Source of the DNA: SIG607 sp045590395
GTDB taxonomy: Bacteria; Bacillota; Clostridia; Oscillospirales; Acutalibacteraceae
Assembly: GCA_045590395.1 (NCBI GenBank)
Contig: JAZNQX010000085.1
Coordinates: 1 to 43,895 of the forward strand
DNA: 43,895 bases
Direction: 5' to 3'
The notes under the pieces were generated by a model. The model was not told the DNA's origin. It searched no databases and worked only from the letters and a program-made list of their open reading frames with translations. Each line of letters begins with the position of its first letter. The stretch's first letter is position 1. A program made the position numbers and the translations under genes. Shown piece by piece: positions 1 through 7,440 of the stretch.

Positions 1-1872
1 GCACTTGCTATCGGTGGTACACTTGCATATCTTACTTCAACAGATGAAGACGTTAACGTTATGACACTGGGTAACGTTAAAATTGAGCAAATTGAGCAAC
101 AGTATGATGAAAATGGTAATCTTGCTCCTTTTGAACAGGATAAACCTCTCTACCCGTATGTTGGTGAACTCGGTTGGAAAAATACCACCGAAAACAACGG
201 CGCATATCGTCAGTTCACAATGAACAATGTAGTTGATAAGTATGTTTCGGTAAAAAACACGGGCAAAAGCGATGCCTATGTTCGCACATTTGTTGCGCTT
301 GAAATGGGTAAATTTACTTATGATGAATTTACCAAGGTTGGTATTTCCGCTAACTTAGAGAACGGAAGTGAATTTAAATTTGCAGGTGCATGGAACATTG
401 CTAACGATTTTGTTGAGGTAATCGATGGATATACATACAACGTAATGGAATTTGTTCATTCTGCACCTGTAAAGCCCGGCGAAACAACAGTGCCTTCACT
501 GCTTCAGGTTTATCTCAGCAAAGATGCAACCAATGAAGACGTTGCAAAGCTTGATGGCAACTCAAACGGAAAATACGATATTATTGTAATTTCTCAGGCT
601 GTTCAGACCGCAGGCTTTGAAAATGCAAATTCTGCTTTCCAAAGAGAAAACATCACTTATGCAGATGCAAAATATGCTCTTGATACCGCTTTTGGTGCTC
701 CAAGTGATATAAATGCAGAAACAGGAGTTTCTCTTTGTGCAGAGTGGCTTGGCAATGCACTGATTCCTGAAGTGGATACTTGGGACGGAACAGCAGATAC
801 CTCTTGGTATAACGATACCGATACAGAGTTTTCTTTGAATTCCGCAGAGCAACTTGCAGGTTTTGGTAAATTGGTTGATGAAGGAAATACTTTTGAAGGC
901 AAAACAATAATGCTTAGCAAGGACGTTGACCTTTATCTGCTTGGAAATGATGGTGAACCTGTATCTTTCAACCCCATCGGTTATGGTTATGATGTTGTAT
1001 TCAAAGGCACATTTGATGGTCAGGAACACACTATCTATAATCTCTACCAAAACGGTTGGGCACTTGGTTATGACTATAGTACAGAGGCGGGTGGCTTATT
1101 TGCTTCTGTTGTTGATGCAAAGTTCAAAAACCTTACAATCGAAAAAGCCAATATCGTTATGGAATGTATTGATATGGGTGTGCTTGTAGGCTATTCTTAT
1201 GGCAACTGCGAATACGAAAACATTCTTATTAAGAATTGTTCTATTGCTAACTATAACCGTTATACCGGCGGTGTTGTAGGCGAAGTTAACGGTACACACA
1301 CCTTTAATAATGTTGACGTTGATGCTGATACTACCATAGCATCACTTTGGGGTTCTTTTGATACTTCTGTTGGCGGTATTATTGGCGGCAAGTGGGGCGA
1401 AGCCACTGTAACATTTAACAATTGTGACGTTGCTTGTACACTCGACGTATTCAATGATGTAACTTCAGCGTATGAGTGGTACGCTTACAGACGTGCGGGT
1501 ATGCTTATCGGTAATTCTGAGGAAACTACCGTAATAGAGGATACAACCTACGCTACTGCAAGCTATGTTACAGCCAATAATTGTACCGTAACTTACGGTG
1601 ATTGGGTAAACTACACCTACTGCAAGTTCTCAAGATTGAGCTATCCCTTTGTTCGTGTTCAGGCAGGTATACACCACGCTGATTATACCAACCCTCGTAG
1701 TGGTCGTGCTATTGATGCAAACGGTAATGAAGTCGTAAATGATACTCACGCCCATTATGATGGTGAGGCACACTTGGAACTTCTTAGATTTGACCAGCTA
1801 TTTGGCGGCGGTCAGGGTGTTTATGGCACCACAACTCACGACGGCGTAACCGTTATCTATAACAACAAATAA
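1..1872 (+). CDS. SipW/TasA-type surface protein with GLUG-like repeats (5' partial)
   Basis: The frame is open from base 1, so the gene begins before the window; the ATG at 61 is internal. The first visible residues (ALAIGGTLAYLTSTDEDVN) resemble the end of a SipW-dependent signal peptide, where a small hydrophobic stretch is followed by AYLTxxDE and V-N-V-x-T-x-GNV. The next roughly 220 residues look like a TasA/CotN-type fibre domain. From about nt 830 to 1430 there are beta-helix repeats of GLUG character: LNSAEQLAGF, a GTFDGQEHTIYNL motif, then GGLFASV, GVLVGYS and GGVVGEV turns each followed by a strand ending N(L/I)xI or NNVDV. The remaining C-terminus has no membrane anchor or LPXTG. 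It is probably exported and assembled on the cell surface, either as a fibre subunit or an adhesin. It lies upstream of a small membrane protein and a pilin-like protein in the same direction, which suggests one surface-structure cluster. The exact ligand is unknown. Confidence 0.75.
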   Translation, partial: ALAIGGTLAYLTSTDEDVNVMTLGNVKIEQIEQQYDENGNLAPFEQDKPLYPYVGELGWKNTTENNGAYRQFTMNNVVDKYVSVKNTGKSDAYVRTFVALEMGKFTYDEFTKVGISANLENGSEFKFAGAWNIANDFVEVIDGYTYNVMEFVHSAPVKPGETTVPSLLQVYLSKDATNEDVAKLDGNSNGKYDIIVISQAVQTAGFENANSAFQRENITYADAKYALDTAFGAPSDINAETGVSLCAEWLGNALIPEVDTWDGTADTSWYNDTDTEFSLNSAEQLAGFGKLVDEGNTFEGKTIMLSKDVDLYLLGNDGEPVSFNPIGYGYDVVFKGTFDGQEHTIYNLYQNGWALGYDYSTEAGGLFASVVDAKFKNLTIEKANIVMECIDMGVLVGYSYGNCEYENILIKNCSIANYNRYTGGVVGEVNGTHTFNNVDVDADTTIASLWGSFDTSVGGIIGGKWGEATVTFNNCDVACTLDVFNDVTSAYEWYAYRRAGMLIGNSEETTVIEDTTYATASYVTANNCTVTYGDWVNYTYCKFSRLSYPFVRVQAGIHHADYTNPRSGRAIDANGNEVVNDTHAHYDGEAHLELLRFDQLFGGGQGVYGTTTHDGVTVIYNNK

Positions 1873-1882
1873 TTATTTAAGT

Positions 1883-1914
1883 CCGACCTATCTCTTTTTA
1901 TGAGGGATAGGCGG
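1883..1914 (+). terminator. stem-loop after the surface-protein gene
   Basis: A stem formed by CCG and CCTATC (1883-1885, 1887-1892) with GATAGG and CGG (1906-1914) closes a loop rich in T. There is no clear T-run after it, so it may be an RNA-stabilising or processing hairpin rather than a strong terminator. Confidence 0.4.
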
Positions 1915-2023
1915 CAATCAAAGGGCATAAATGTCATACTACTACCAACCAACAAAAAAGATAAGTAAACTCTCCGTAAGGCGTTTATGCCTTTTGATTG
2001 CTGTGAAAGGCTAAAATCACAGC
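1914..2023. repeat. long inverted repeat and adjacent hairpin in the intergenic region
   Basis: Bases 1914-1933 (gcaatcaaagggcataaatg) are complementary to 1982-2001 with two mismatches, enclosing a 48-base loop. A second hairpin follows at once: gctgtga at 2000-2006 with tcacagc at 2017-2023. Both lie between the TasA-like gene and the next small gene. The function is unknown; it could be an mRNA structure that sets different expression levels within the operon. Confidence 0.6.
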
Positions 2024-2056
2024 AAAAGCATTCCCCCTAAAGCAAGGCGATTCCCT

Positions 2057-2278
2057 ATGAATAAAACTAATGTTGAATTTTATTGGCTAATTGGTGCAAC
2101 AGTTTTATTATTACTGTTTATAGTACTTTTTGGCCTGATAAATTTATATAATGAATTCTCCCGTGAACTTCGTTATCTGAATATGGAAATTAAGCGAACC
2201 CGCGGCGATGAGCGCAGATATTACAAATGGAAAAGAAAGAAACTGTGGCTGTCGCTATTACCCTTTGTAAAATATTGA
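2057..2278 (+). CDS. small single-pass membrane protein
   Basis: This is a 73-residue protein. It has one strong hydrophobic segment at about residues 10-30 (WLIGATVLLLLFIVLFGL), followed by a conserved-looking amphipathic and very basic tail containing NLYNEFSRELRYLNMEI and KWKRKKLWLSLLPF. No catalytic motif is visible. It lies between two exported surface proteins, which suggests a role in that cluster, perhaps as a membrane partner of export or assembly; this is inference from position only. The ribosome site upstream (around GCAAGGCGA) is weak, so translation may depend on the upstream message. The composition looks like a real protein, not a shadow frame, but the family is not one I can name. 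Confidence 0.65.
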   Translation: MNKTNVEFYWLIGATVLLLLFIVLFGLINLYNEFSRELRYLNMEIKRTRGDERRYYKWKRKKLWLSLLPFVKY

Positions 2279-2302
2279 TTGTCTTCAATATTTTTACCTC
2301 TC

Positions 2303-2331
2303 GCTGTCCCGTCAGATAACGGCGGGACAGC
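2303..2331 (+). terminator. strong stem-loop before the pilin-like gene
   Basis: GCTGTCCCG (2303-2311) pairs perfectly with CGGGACAGC (2323-2331) around an 11-base loop. It is followed by caacaaactttt, a weak T-run. It could act as a partial terminator or as an mRNA-stabilising hairpin in front of the next gene. Confidence 0.5.
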
Positions 2332-2373
2332 AACAAACTTTTAATGTTCATCTTTTTGCAAGGAGGCAAAACC

Positions 2374-3810
2374 TTGATAAAAAATAAGTTAATAAGGCAT
2401 TTTGCCTTAGTTGTTTCGGTTATTATGCTGTTTACCTCAGCGGTAAACACAACCTATGGTTTTATTGTAACTAAAACCAACAGTTTGATTAATACCTTTG
2501 TTCCTTTTAGCAGTGCTAAAAACAGTTTGTTTATACATAAAACAGTAGAACACCCCTTGGGGCAAGACTATATTATTCCCGACAATATTTCCTTTGACTT
2601 TAAGGTAGAGCTTGGCGCTCTTTATGCAAATACAACCATAAAAACAAGCGACGGGGAAGTAACTGCCGATAACAGTGGTACTGCTTATGTTGCGGTTAAG
2701 CCGGGCAAAACCCTTGAGATTGAGAATATTGATGTAGGTACAAAGGCTACCGTTACTGAAATACAGAAAAGCGGCAACGGTTTTACCGTTAAAGATAAGG
2801 CTGTAAAGGAAGCTACGGTTTCAAATAACGGTGGCGCCAAAGTAGATTTTGTCAATGTCTATGCGCCACTAAGTGTAAAGCCTGTTAATGTAAGCATTAA
2901 CGGATTAAAGCTTCTGGAGGGCCGTAATTGGCAAAGCGGAGATGCTTTTACCTTTAAGCTTGAACAAAAAAATGAAAATGGTATCTGGGAAAGTCTTGGC
3001 ACAAAGACGGTGTCATACGATGCTCAGAACACAGATTTTAATAAGTTTTCCTTTAGCGATATAGTTTCGGCACTGGAATTTAATAAAGTGGGTACATACA
3101 AATTCCGTATTACCGAGGTTATAGGCACTCTTGATAATATGGATTACGATAAAAGTGTCAACACCTTCAGCATCAAGGTTACCGATGCCGATATGGACGG
3201 AAAACTTGAAATAGGTGATGTGGGTGCAGGTCAGAATGCTGTGGCTTCAAAGGAAAACGGTTCATATAGTGTTTTGGTGACCTTTAATAATACCTTTGTT
3301 CCTGCTGTGCCAGAACCGGACGACATTCAAACTTACATTATCGTAAATAAGACGGTTAAAAACACAGGTGATTTATCCATAGGACCTGTGGGCTTTGAGT
3401 TTGTTCTTGAAGAAGCAGAAAGCAAAAAGAAAACAACGCTGGAATCGGGAGATGACGGCAAGGCAGTATTCAAGCTTATATTTACAGCCGAGGACATAGG
3501 AAAAACCTATACATATAAGTTATACGAAAAAAACAACGGTATAGATGGCATTACCTATGATACTGATGTGTATGATATTAAGATTTTGGTTGTCTTAGGA
3601 GAAAACAATACAATTTGCGCTAAAATTTTGGTAAACGGTGAAGCTGCTTCGTCTGCTGTAGTAGATTTTGAAAATATTTACCATGTTGTTACACCGCCAA
3701 CGAGTGACAACAACAATATTGTTTTATGGTCTATATTGATGATAGTCAGCGCAGTATGCTGTGTGCTTCTCATTTTACAAGAGAGAAAGTACAGAAAAAA
3801 AGGGCTATAA
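2374..3810 (+). CDS. pilin-like surface protein with Spy0128/FctA-type domains and C-terminal wall anchor
   Basis: The start is taken as TTG at 2374, because a perfect AAGGAGG (2360-2366) lies 7 bases before it; the in-frame ATG at 2344 has no such site. The 478-residue protein has an N-terminal hydrophobic segment ending in a SipW-like sequence (TTYGFIVTKTNSLINTFVP). Three beta domains follow, each with the pieces expected for an intramolecular isopeptide bond: a Lys in the first strand (IHKTV, LKLL, VNKTV), a Glu (VTEIQ, ITEVIG, LYEKN) and an Asn near the end (VDFVNVY, VTFNNTF, VDFENIY). The C-terminus has TPPTSDN, one membrane helix and a basic tail (ERKYRKKGL), a layout like a sortase signal in which Ser replaces Gly of LPXTG. 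It is likely a major or minor pilin linked to the wall. Bond formation and sortase use are inferred. Confidence 0.75.
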   Translation: MIKNKLIRHFALVVSVIMLFTSAVNTTYGFIVTKTNSLINTFVPFSSAKNSLFIHKTVEHPLGQDYIIPDNISFDFKVELGALYANTTIKTSDGEVTADNSGTAYVAVKPGKTLEIENIDVGTKATVTEIQKSGNGFTVKDKAVKEATVSNNGGAKVDFVNVYAPLSVKPVNVSINGLKLLEGRNWQSGDAFTFKLEQKNENGIWESLGTKTVSYDAQNTDFNKFSFSDIVSALEFNKVGTYKFRITEVIGTLDNMDYDKSVNTFSIKVTDADMDGKLEIGDVGAGQNAVASKENGSYSVLVTFNNTFVPAVPEPDDIQTYIIVNKTVKNTGDLSIGPVGFEFVLEEAESKKKTTLESGDDGKAVFKLIFTAEDIGKTYTYKLYEKNNGIDGITYDTDVYDIKILVVLGENNTICAKILVNGEAASSAVVDFENIYHVVTPPTSDNNNIVLWSILMIVSAVCCVLLILQERKYRKKGL

Positions 3811-3823
3811 AGGGAGAGAAAAA

Positions 3824-4000
3824 GTGAAAAAGGAAAAGGGAAATATAGAATTTGAAATTTGTGTAATGTGCGGAGAACTAACAGAAATGCCAATTTCTCT
3901 GCCTGTTGACCTTCGCAAAAATTATGTTGAGGGGCTTGGCCAACTGTGTGACAAATGTCAGCACCAACTAAACCGCGAGGTTAAGCAAATGTATATATAA
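3824..4000 (+). CDS. tiny zinc-ribbon protein (58 aa)
   Basis: The start is taken as GTG at 3824, with AGGGAGAG at 3811-3818 upstream; the longer frame would begin inside the pilin gene. The product has two cysteine pairs, CVMC near residue 13 and CDKC near residue 43, which is the pattern of a small zinc ribbon. There is no signal peptide, so it should stay in the cytoplasm. It starts 13 bases after the pilin-like gene, so it is probably co-transcribed with it. A role in regulating the cluster is possible but not shown. A strong terminator follows. Confidence 0.65.
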   Translation: MKKEKGNIEFEICVMCGELTEMPISLPVDLRKNYVEGLGQLCDKCQHQLNREVKQMYI

Positions 4001-4009
4001 AATGTAATA

Positions 4010-4048
4010 AAAAAGCAGAACAACTTATTATACGTTGTTCTGCTTTTA
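4010..4048. terminator. bidirectional terminator
   Basis: An 11-base perfect stem, agcagaacaac (4014-4024) with gttgttctgct (4034-4044), is flanked by an A-run on the left and a T-run on the right. It serves the plus-strand surface cluster and the convergent minus-strand beta-helix gene. Confidence 0.9.
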
Positions 4049-4062
4049 TATTTATTTGTCAA

Positions 4063-5988
4063 TTACAGCTTCCATACACAAACCGATTGCTCTTTTTGAA
4101 GCTTTGCAAGGGGTCCGGGGGATACAGTGCCTTCACGACTGCTTCCTATAATATCTATTGTGAAATCGATAGGTGTGTCGTCGGGATTTACAAAAGACTG
4201 TTCGGTAATTCTCGGTGTGCCAAGGCGCTTGGTAGTAACAGGTCTGCAAGTCATATTTACTACTTCCTCAGGCACAGAAATACTTAGTATACACTCATTG
4301 TCCTTTTCTTCAATAGAGGCCTTTATACCGCTTGTCATTAGATGCTCAGTTTCGGCGCGGTAGGGTGCAGAATGGCCTGAGTATACATTACCCTCTATTG
4401 TAACGGGCTGTGGAATCTGCGCATAGGCTGTATGGTCTGAAACGGGGAAACGAGGCTTTAATAGTTCCATATACTGTTCGGGTTTGCAGTAATTATCAAA
4501 GGCAATACAAAACGGTCTTCTGTTCGGTGCAAGCGGTGCATGAAGACCCAAAAACAGATTATTAATGAGTCGGTCATCACCGCCGTATACTGCTTCACTT
4601 CCCATAATAGCGGTAGAGTGTGGGTAGTGATAGGGAGTCTGACGGTCTAAAACCTTTATACAGGAAACAGAGCCTGTGAAAATATTATGGACTAAAGCTG
4701 TTCCCTGAGCTACATTTTCAAAATTATACATAGACATAAATAAATTATTATCTACGGTGCATGGACCGTGGGTAACCTCTATCATAATATCACAGGTATT
4801 GCCGTAATATACGTTTTTGGTAACTCTTGTGCCCTGAGCCTGCCAGTCAAGCCAGGTGCCAAAGCAACTGCAGTTGTGGATATTATTATTTTCTATAACA
4901 ACATCAATTGCGGCGTGAAGCTTTATACCGCCAAGCTCATGACCGTGGAATTCCTGCTTGCTTGCAATATTATAAATAAGATTGTGCTTTATGGTGCTGA
5001 AAACACAGCCCATATGACCTACGATACCGTTCTGACCGCAGTCGTGTATAATATTATTCTGCACAAGGTGTGAGCCGATAGTTTCCTTTGACCATCCCAT
5101 AAGAAGTGCGGCAAATACAGCTTCCTTCTGATAAGCATAGCCCGACTTACGTCTTGTTTTAGTATGCTTATTATGACCTGTGCTTATTTCTTTACCAAGG
5201 CTTATAGCACTGCATTTTGCATCGTGAAGATGGTTATTTTCAATAACCCAACCCTTACTCCAGTGAGCACCCAGCATACCCGGTTGCTCGGCGGTGGGGG
5301 GAGTAAAGGGACAGGCGGCATGAGCAATTTCAAAACCGCGTACGGTTATGTAGTTTCTACCCGTCTTTTTAGGATAAAAGCAGCACTTGCGGACATTGAT
5401 TTCTATCAGCTCGTTATTTGGGTTGAACTGCTGGAAATTACACCAAATTGTAGTATTTAGGTCATCTACCTCTGAATACCACTGGTAAACGGTACCCTCA
5501 GGGTCGGGCAGGGTATTTGCGCCGAAGCCTACAACACCGCTTGTCCTTTTTGGCGCGGTGAATACTTCTTCAAAGGATTTTGCCTCGTACATAGCCTTGC
5601 CGTTTATGTAAACCTCACCTGTATGTACATCGTATTCACGTGGATTCAAAAGCCAGTCACCCTGTAGTTTTTCGGCATAAGGGTTCCAGTCACCAAACAT
5701 AGTGTTAGGTAAAACTTTTTTCCATACAGTGTCTTCAACATATTCCCAGTCGGTTACTATTTCAGAGCCTTTTATAATGGGCTTCTCGTTCTCATATGCC
5801 TCATAAACAATGGGATTTTCTTTTTCGCCCGAGTTTTTCGGGTCAACCCATTCACGATAAACACCGCCGAAAACCCGCACAGTATCACCGGGGACGGCAA
5901 TTTCTGCCGCATGGCTTATGGTGCGAAATGGGGTGTCCTTTTGTCCGTTGTTTAAATCTGAGCCCAGAGTCGAAACATAATAAATCAT
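4063..5988 (-). CDS. right-handed beta-helix protein, possible GH141-like glycan-active enzyme, no signal peptide
   Basis: The start is placed at 5988 because AGGAGA (5995-6000) lies 6 bases upstream; the frame is open to 6018 but has no ribosome site there. The 641-residue protein begins IYYVSTLGSDLNNG, PFRTISHAAEIA and PGDTVRVFGGVYRE, the usual opening of DUF1565-type beta-helix proteins. From about residue 220 it has repeated beta-helix turns (VIENNHLHDA, LVQNNIIHDCGQNGI, TIKHNLIYNI, VIENNNIHNCSCFGTWLDWQ, VTKNVYYGN, TVDNNLF). The order resembles proteins assigned to GH141, which includes fucosidase and xylanase activities, but the exact family and substrate cannot be settled by eye. Without a signal peptide it should act inside the cell on imported oligosaccharides. 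It is divergent from an AraC regulator and sits near galacturonate and rhamnose genes, which fits pectin breakdown. Confidence 0.75.
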   Translation of the reverse strand: MIYYVSTLGSDLNNGQKDTPFRTISHAAEIAVPGDTVRVFGGVYREWVDPKNSGEKENPIVYEAYENEKPIIKGSEIVTDWEYVEDTVWKKVLPNTMFGDWNPYAEKLQGDWLLNPREYDVHTGEVYINGKAMYEAKSFEEVFTAPKRTSGVVGFGANTLPDPEGTVYQWYSEVDDLNTTIWCNFQQFNPNNELIEINVRKCCFYPKKTGRNYITVRGFEIAHAACPFTPPTAEQPGMLGAHWSKGWVIENNHLHDAKCSAISLGKEISTGHNKHTKTRRKSGYAYQKEAVFAALLMGWSKETIGSHLVQNNIIHDCGQNGIVGHMGCVFSTIKHNLIYNIASKQEFHGHELGGIKLHAAIDVVIENNNIHNCSCFGTWLDWQAQGTRVTKNVYYGNTCDIMIEVTHGPCTVDNNLFMSMYNFENVAQGTALVHNIFTGSVSCIKVLDRQTPYHYPHSTAIMGSEAVYGGDDRLINNLFLGLHAPLAPNRRPFCIAFDNYCKPEQYMELLKPRFPVSDHTAYAQIPQPVTIEGNVYSGHSAPYRAETEHLMTSGIKASIEEKDNECILSISVPEEVVNMTCRPVTTKRLGTPRITEQSFVNPDDTPIDFTIDIIGSSREGTVSPGPLAKLQKEQSVCVWKL

Positions 5989-6038
5989 ACTGCTTCTCCT
6001 TTTTAAATCATCTTCCATATTTATTTTACAATACTGTA

Positions 6039-6067
6039 TTGATATATCTCGACATTTATTGTATAAT
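6039..6067 (+). promoter_or_regulatory. sigma-70-type promoter for the first AraC gene
   Basis: TTGATA (6039-6044) is separated by 17 bases from a perfect TATAAT (6062-6067), 38 bases before the AraC start codon. It lies in the short divergent region shared with the beta-helix gene, so regulator binding here could act on both genes. Confidence 0.75.
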
Positions 6068-6105
6068 AAATAGACAAATTTTAACTTTTCGAAGGTATTA
6101 AAGTT

Positions 6106-6867
6106 ATGTTTTACGAACAGAAAAATTCACTTACGCCTGATTTAATAAGGGTGAGCACAGGTATAAATTTTAATTTTCCTGCCCATATTCATAGTAGCTT
6201 TGAGCTTATTGCAATAACAGACGGTGAAATGACGGTTACGGTGAACAATAAGCAGTATAATGTGGAAAAGGGAAAGGCTGTACTTATTTTTCCTAATGAG
6301 GTTCACTCCTTTAAAACGGAAAAAAGCAGTAAACATATTTTATGTATTTTTTCGCCACAGCTTGTAAAGGCATACAGCAGTCTTTGCGCCCATAAGTCGC
6401 CTGATTCTCATATATTCAGCATTGATGAGCGTTATATCGATGAACTGCTGTCGCTAAATATACGTGACAGTATGCTTGCGGCGAAGGGTATTCTTTATTC
6501 AATTTGCGCCGATTTCGATAAAACCGCCATTTATAATGAGCAAAGAAGAAACGAAACAGAGCTTCTTTCTTTAATATTCAGATATGTTGAGGATAACTAT
6601 AATAAAGATTGTTCTCTGAAAGCAATTTCAGACGCTACCTCTTATCATCAGGTTTATCTTTCAAGGTTTTTCAAAGCTTGTACGGGGCTTAACCTTACCG
6701 AGCATATAAACAGATACCGCATAAACGAAGCCTGCTATCTGCTTAAAAATTCAAAGGAGAAGGTGCTGAAAATCGCTCTTGACTGTGGTTTTGATTCTCT
6801 CAGAAGCTTCAACCGTAATTTTAAAAGCATTATGAATGTTACCCCCTGTGAGTATCGGGAAAGGTAA
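6106..6867 (+). CDS. AraC-family transcription regulator with N-terminal cupin
   Basis: This is a 253-residue protein. The N-terminal half is a cupin-type sensing domain: FNFPAHIHSSFELIAITDGEMTV, then KGKAVLIFPNEVHSF, where the His residues and Glu form the usual AraC-binding pattern. The C-terminal 100 residues contain two helix-turn-helix units: CSLKAISDATSYHQVYLSRFFK, and KIALDCGFDSLRSFNRNFK followed by the typical P-x-E-Y-R ending. It is divergently transcribed from the beta-helix gene with 117 bases between the start codons, so it probably controls that gene in response to a sugar. The inducer is not known. The ribosome site is GAAGG just upstream of the ATG. Confidence 0.9.
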   Translation: MFYEQKNSLTPDLIRVSTGINFNFPAHIHSSFELIAITDGEMTVTVNNKQYNVEKGKAVLIFPNEVHSFKTEKSSKHILCIFSPQLVKAYSSLCAHKSPDSHIFSIDERYIDELLSLNIRDSMLAAKGILYSICADFDKTAIYNEQRRNETELLSLIFRYVEDNYNKDCSLKAISDATSYHQVYLSRFFKACTGLNLTEHINRYRINEACYLLKNSKEKVLKIALDCGFDSLRSFNRNFKSIMNVTPCEYRER

Positions 6868-6887
6868 GTTTTCTTTCCAAAACATTG

Positions 6888-6916
6888 TTGCTCTTTGTGT
6901 TGAAGTATAGTATAAT
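6888..6916 (+). promoter_or_regulatory. sigma-70-type promoter for the lipoprotein gene
   Basis: TTGCTC (6888-6893), a 17-base spacer and a perfect TATAAT (6911-6916). It lies upstream of the lipoprotein start at 6954 and supports the shorter start over the frame's first ATG at 6885, which would lie upstream of this promoter. Confidence 0.75.
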
Positions 6917-6953
6917 TATATTAGAAAATATGAGCTTGAAAGGAGCCTTGTCT

Positions 6954-7394
6954 ATGAAAAAGAGAATTTGTTTTGTACTAGTTGTGTTGGTAATGCTTAG
7001 CTGCCTTACAGCTTGCAATTTTACCCAAAGCACCTTAAATTCCTTGGCGGATAAGGCTGAGGCCACTCCAAAGGTAGAGGCAATGATGTCTGCTCTGGCG
7101 GAAAATCGAATATCCGATGCTATAGGCTTAATACACCCTCAAAAAGCTGAAAATTCAGAAGATACTATCTCACAAATCTGCAGTTACCTTGACGGTCGTA
7201 AAACAAGCTCTATAGTACCGGAGAGCATAAATGTAAATTCTTCTGTCAGCACATCAGGTAAGGCGAGGCAGGAGGAACTGGTTTACAAGGTTACACTGAC
7301 CGACGGCGCTGTTGTTTACTTAAATGTGGTCTACCTTTCTGATAATGAAGGTACAGGATTTACTTCATTCCAACTGGTACTGGGTGTAGTATAA
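6954..7394 (+). CDS. predicted small lipoprotein of unknown function
   Basis: The start is ATG at 6954, with GAAAGGAG (6938-6945) in the right place. The 146-residue product begins MKKRICFVLVVLVMLSCLTACN, a lipoprotein signal with lipobox LTAC, so Cys21 would be lipidated and the protein anchored on the outer face of the membrane. The mature part starts with an alpha-helical stretch (LADKAEATPKVEAMMSALAE), then LIHPQK and a beta-rich end (ELVYKVTLTDGAVVYLNVVYL). This resembles small exposed domains of the NTF2/DUF4878 kind, but I cannot assign a family with confidence. It has its own promoter and is followed by the peptidase gene after 46 bases. Confidence 0.7.
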   Translation: MKKRICFVLVVLVMLSCLTACNFTQSTLNSLADKAEATPKVEAMMSALAENRISDAIGLIHPQKAENSEDTISQICSYLDGRKTSSIVPESINVNSSVSTSGKARQEELVYKVTLTDGAVVYLNVVYLSDNEGTGFTSFQLVLGVV

Positions 7395-7440
7395 GCATTA
7401 ACATAATTTTATTTAGGAAATTTTAAAATAAGGTGAATGT

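Noticed and set aside
562..1050. A 162-codon minus-strand frame inside the TasA-like gene
   Set aside because: The plus-strand gene has secretion and repeat motifs in this region; the minus-strand translation is Cys- and Ile-rich with no recognisable domain and no ribosome site.
1914..2001. The long stem after the TasA-like gene as a known riboswitch
   Set aside because: No conserved core of a riboswitch class that I know could be found; only the stems are evident.
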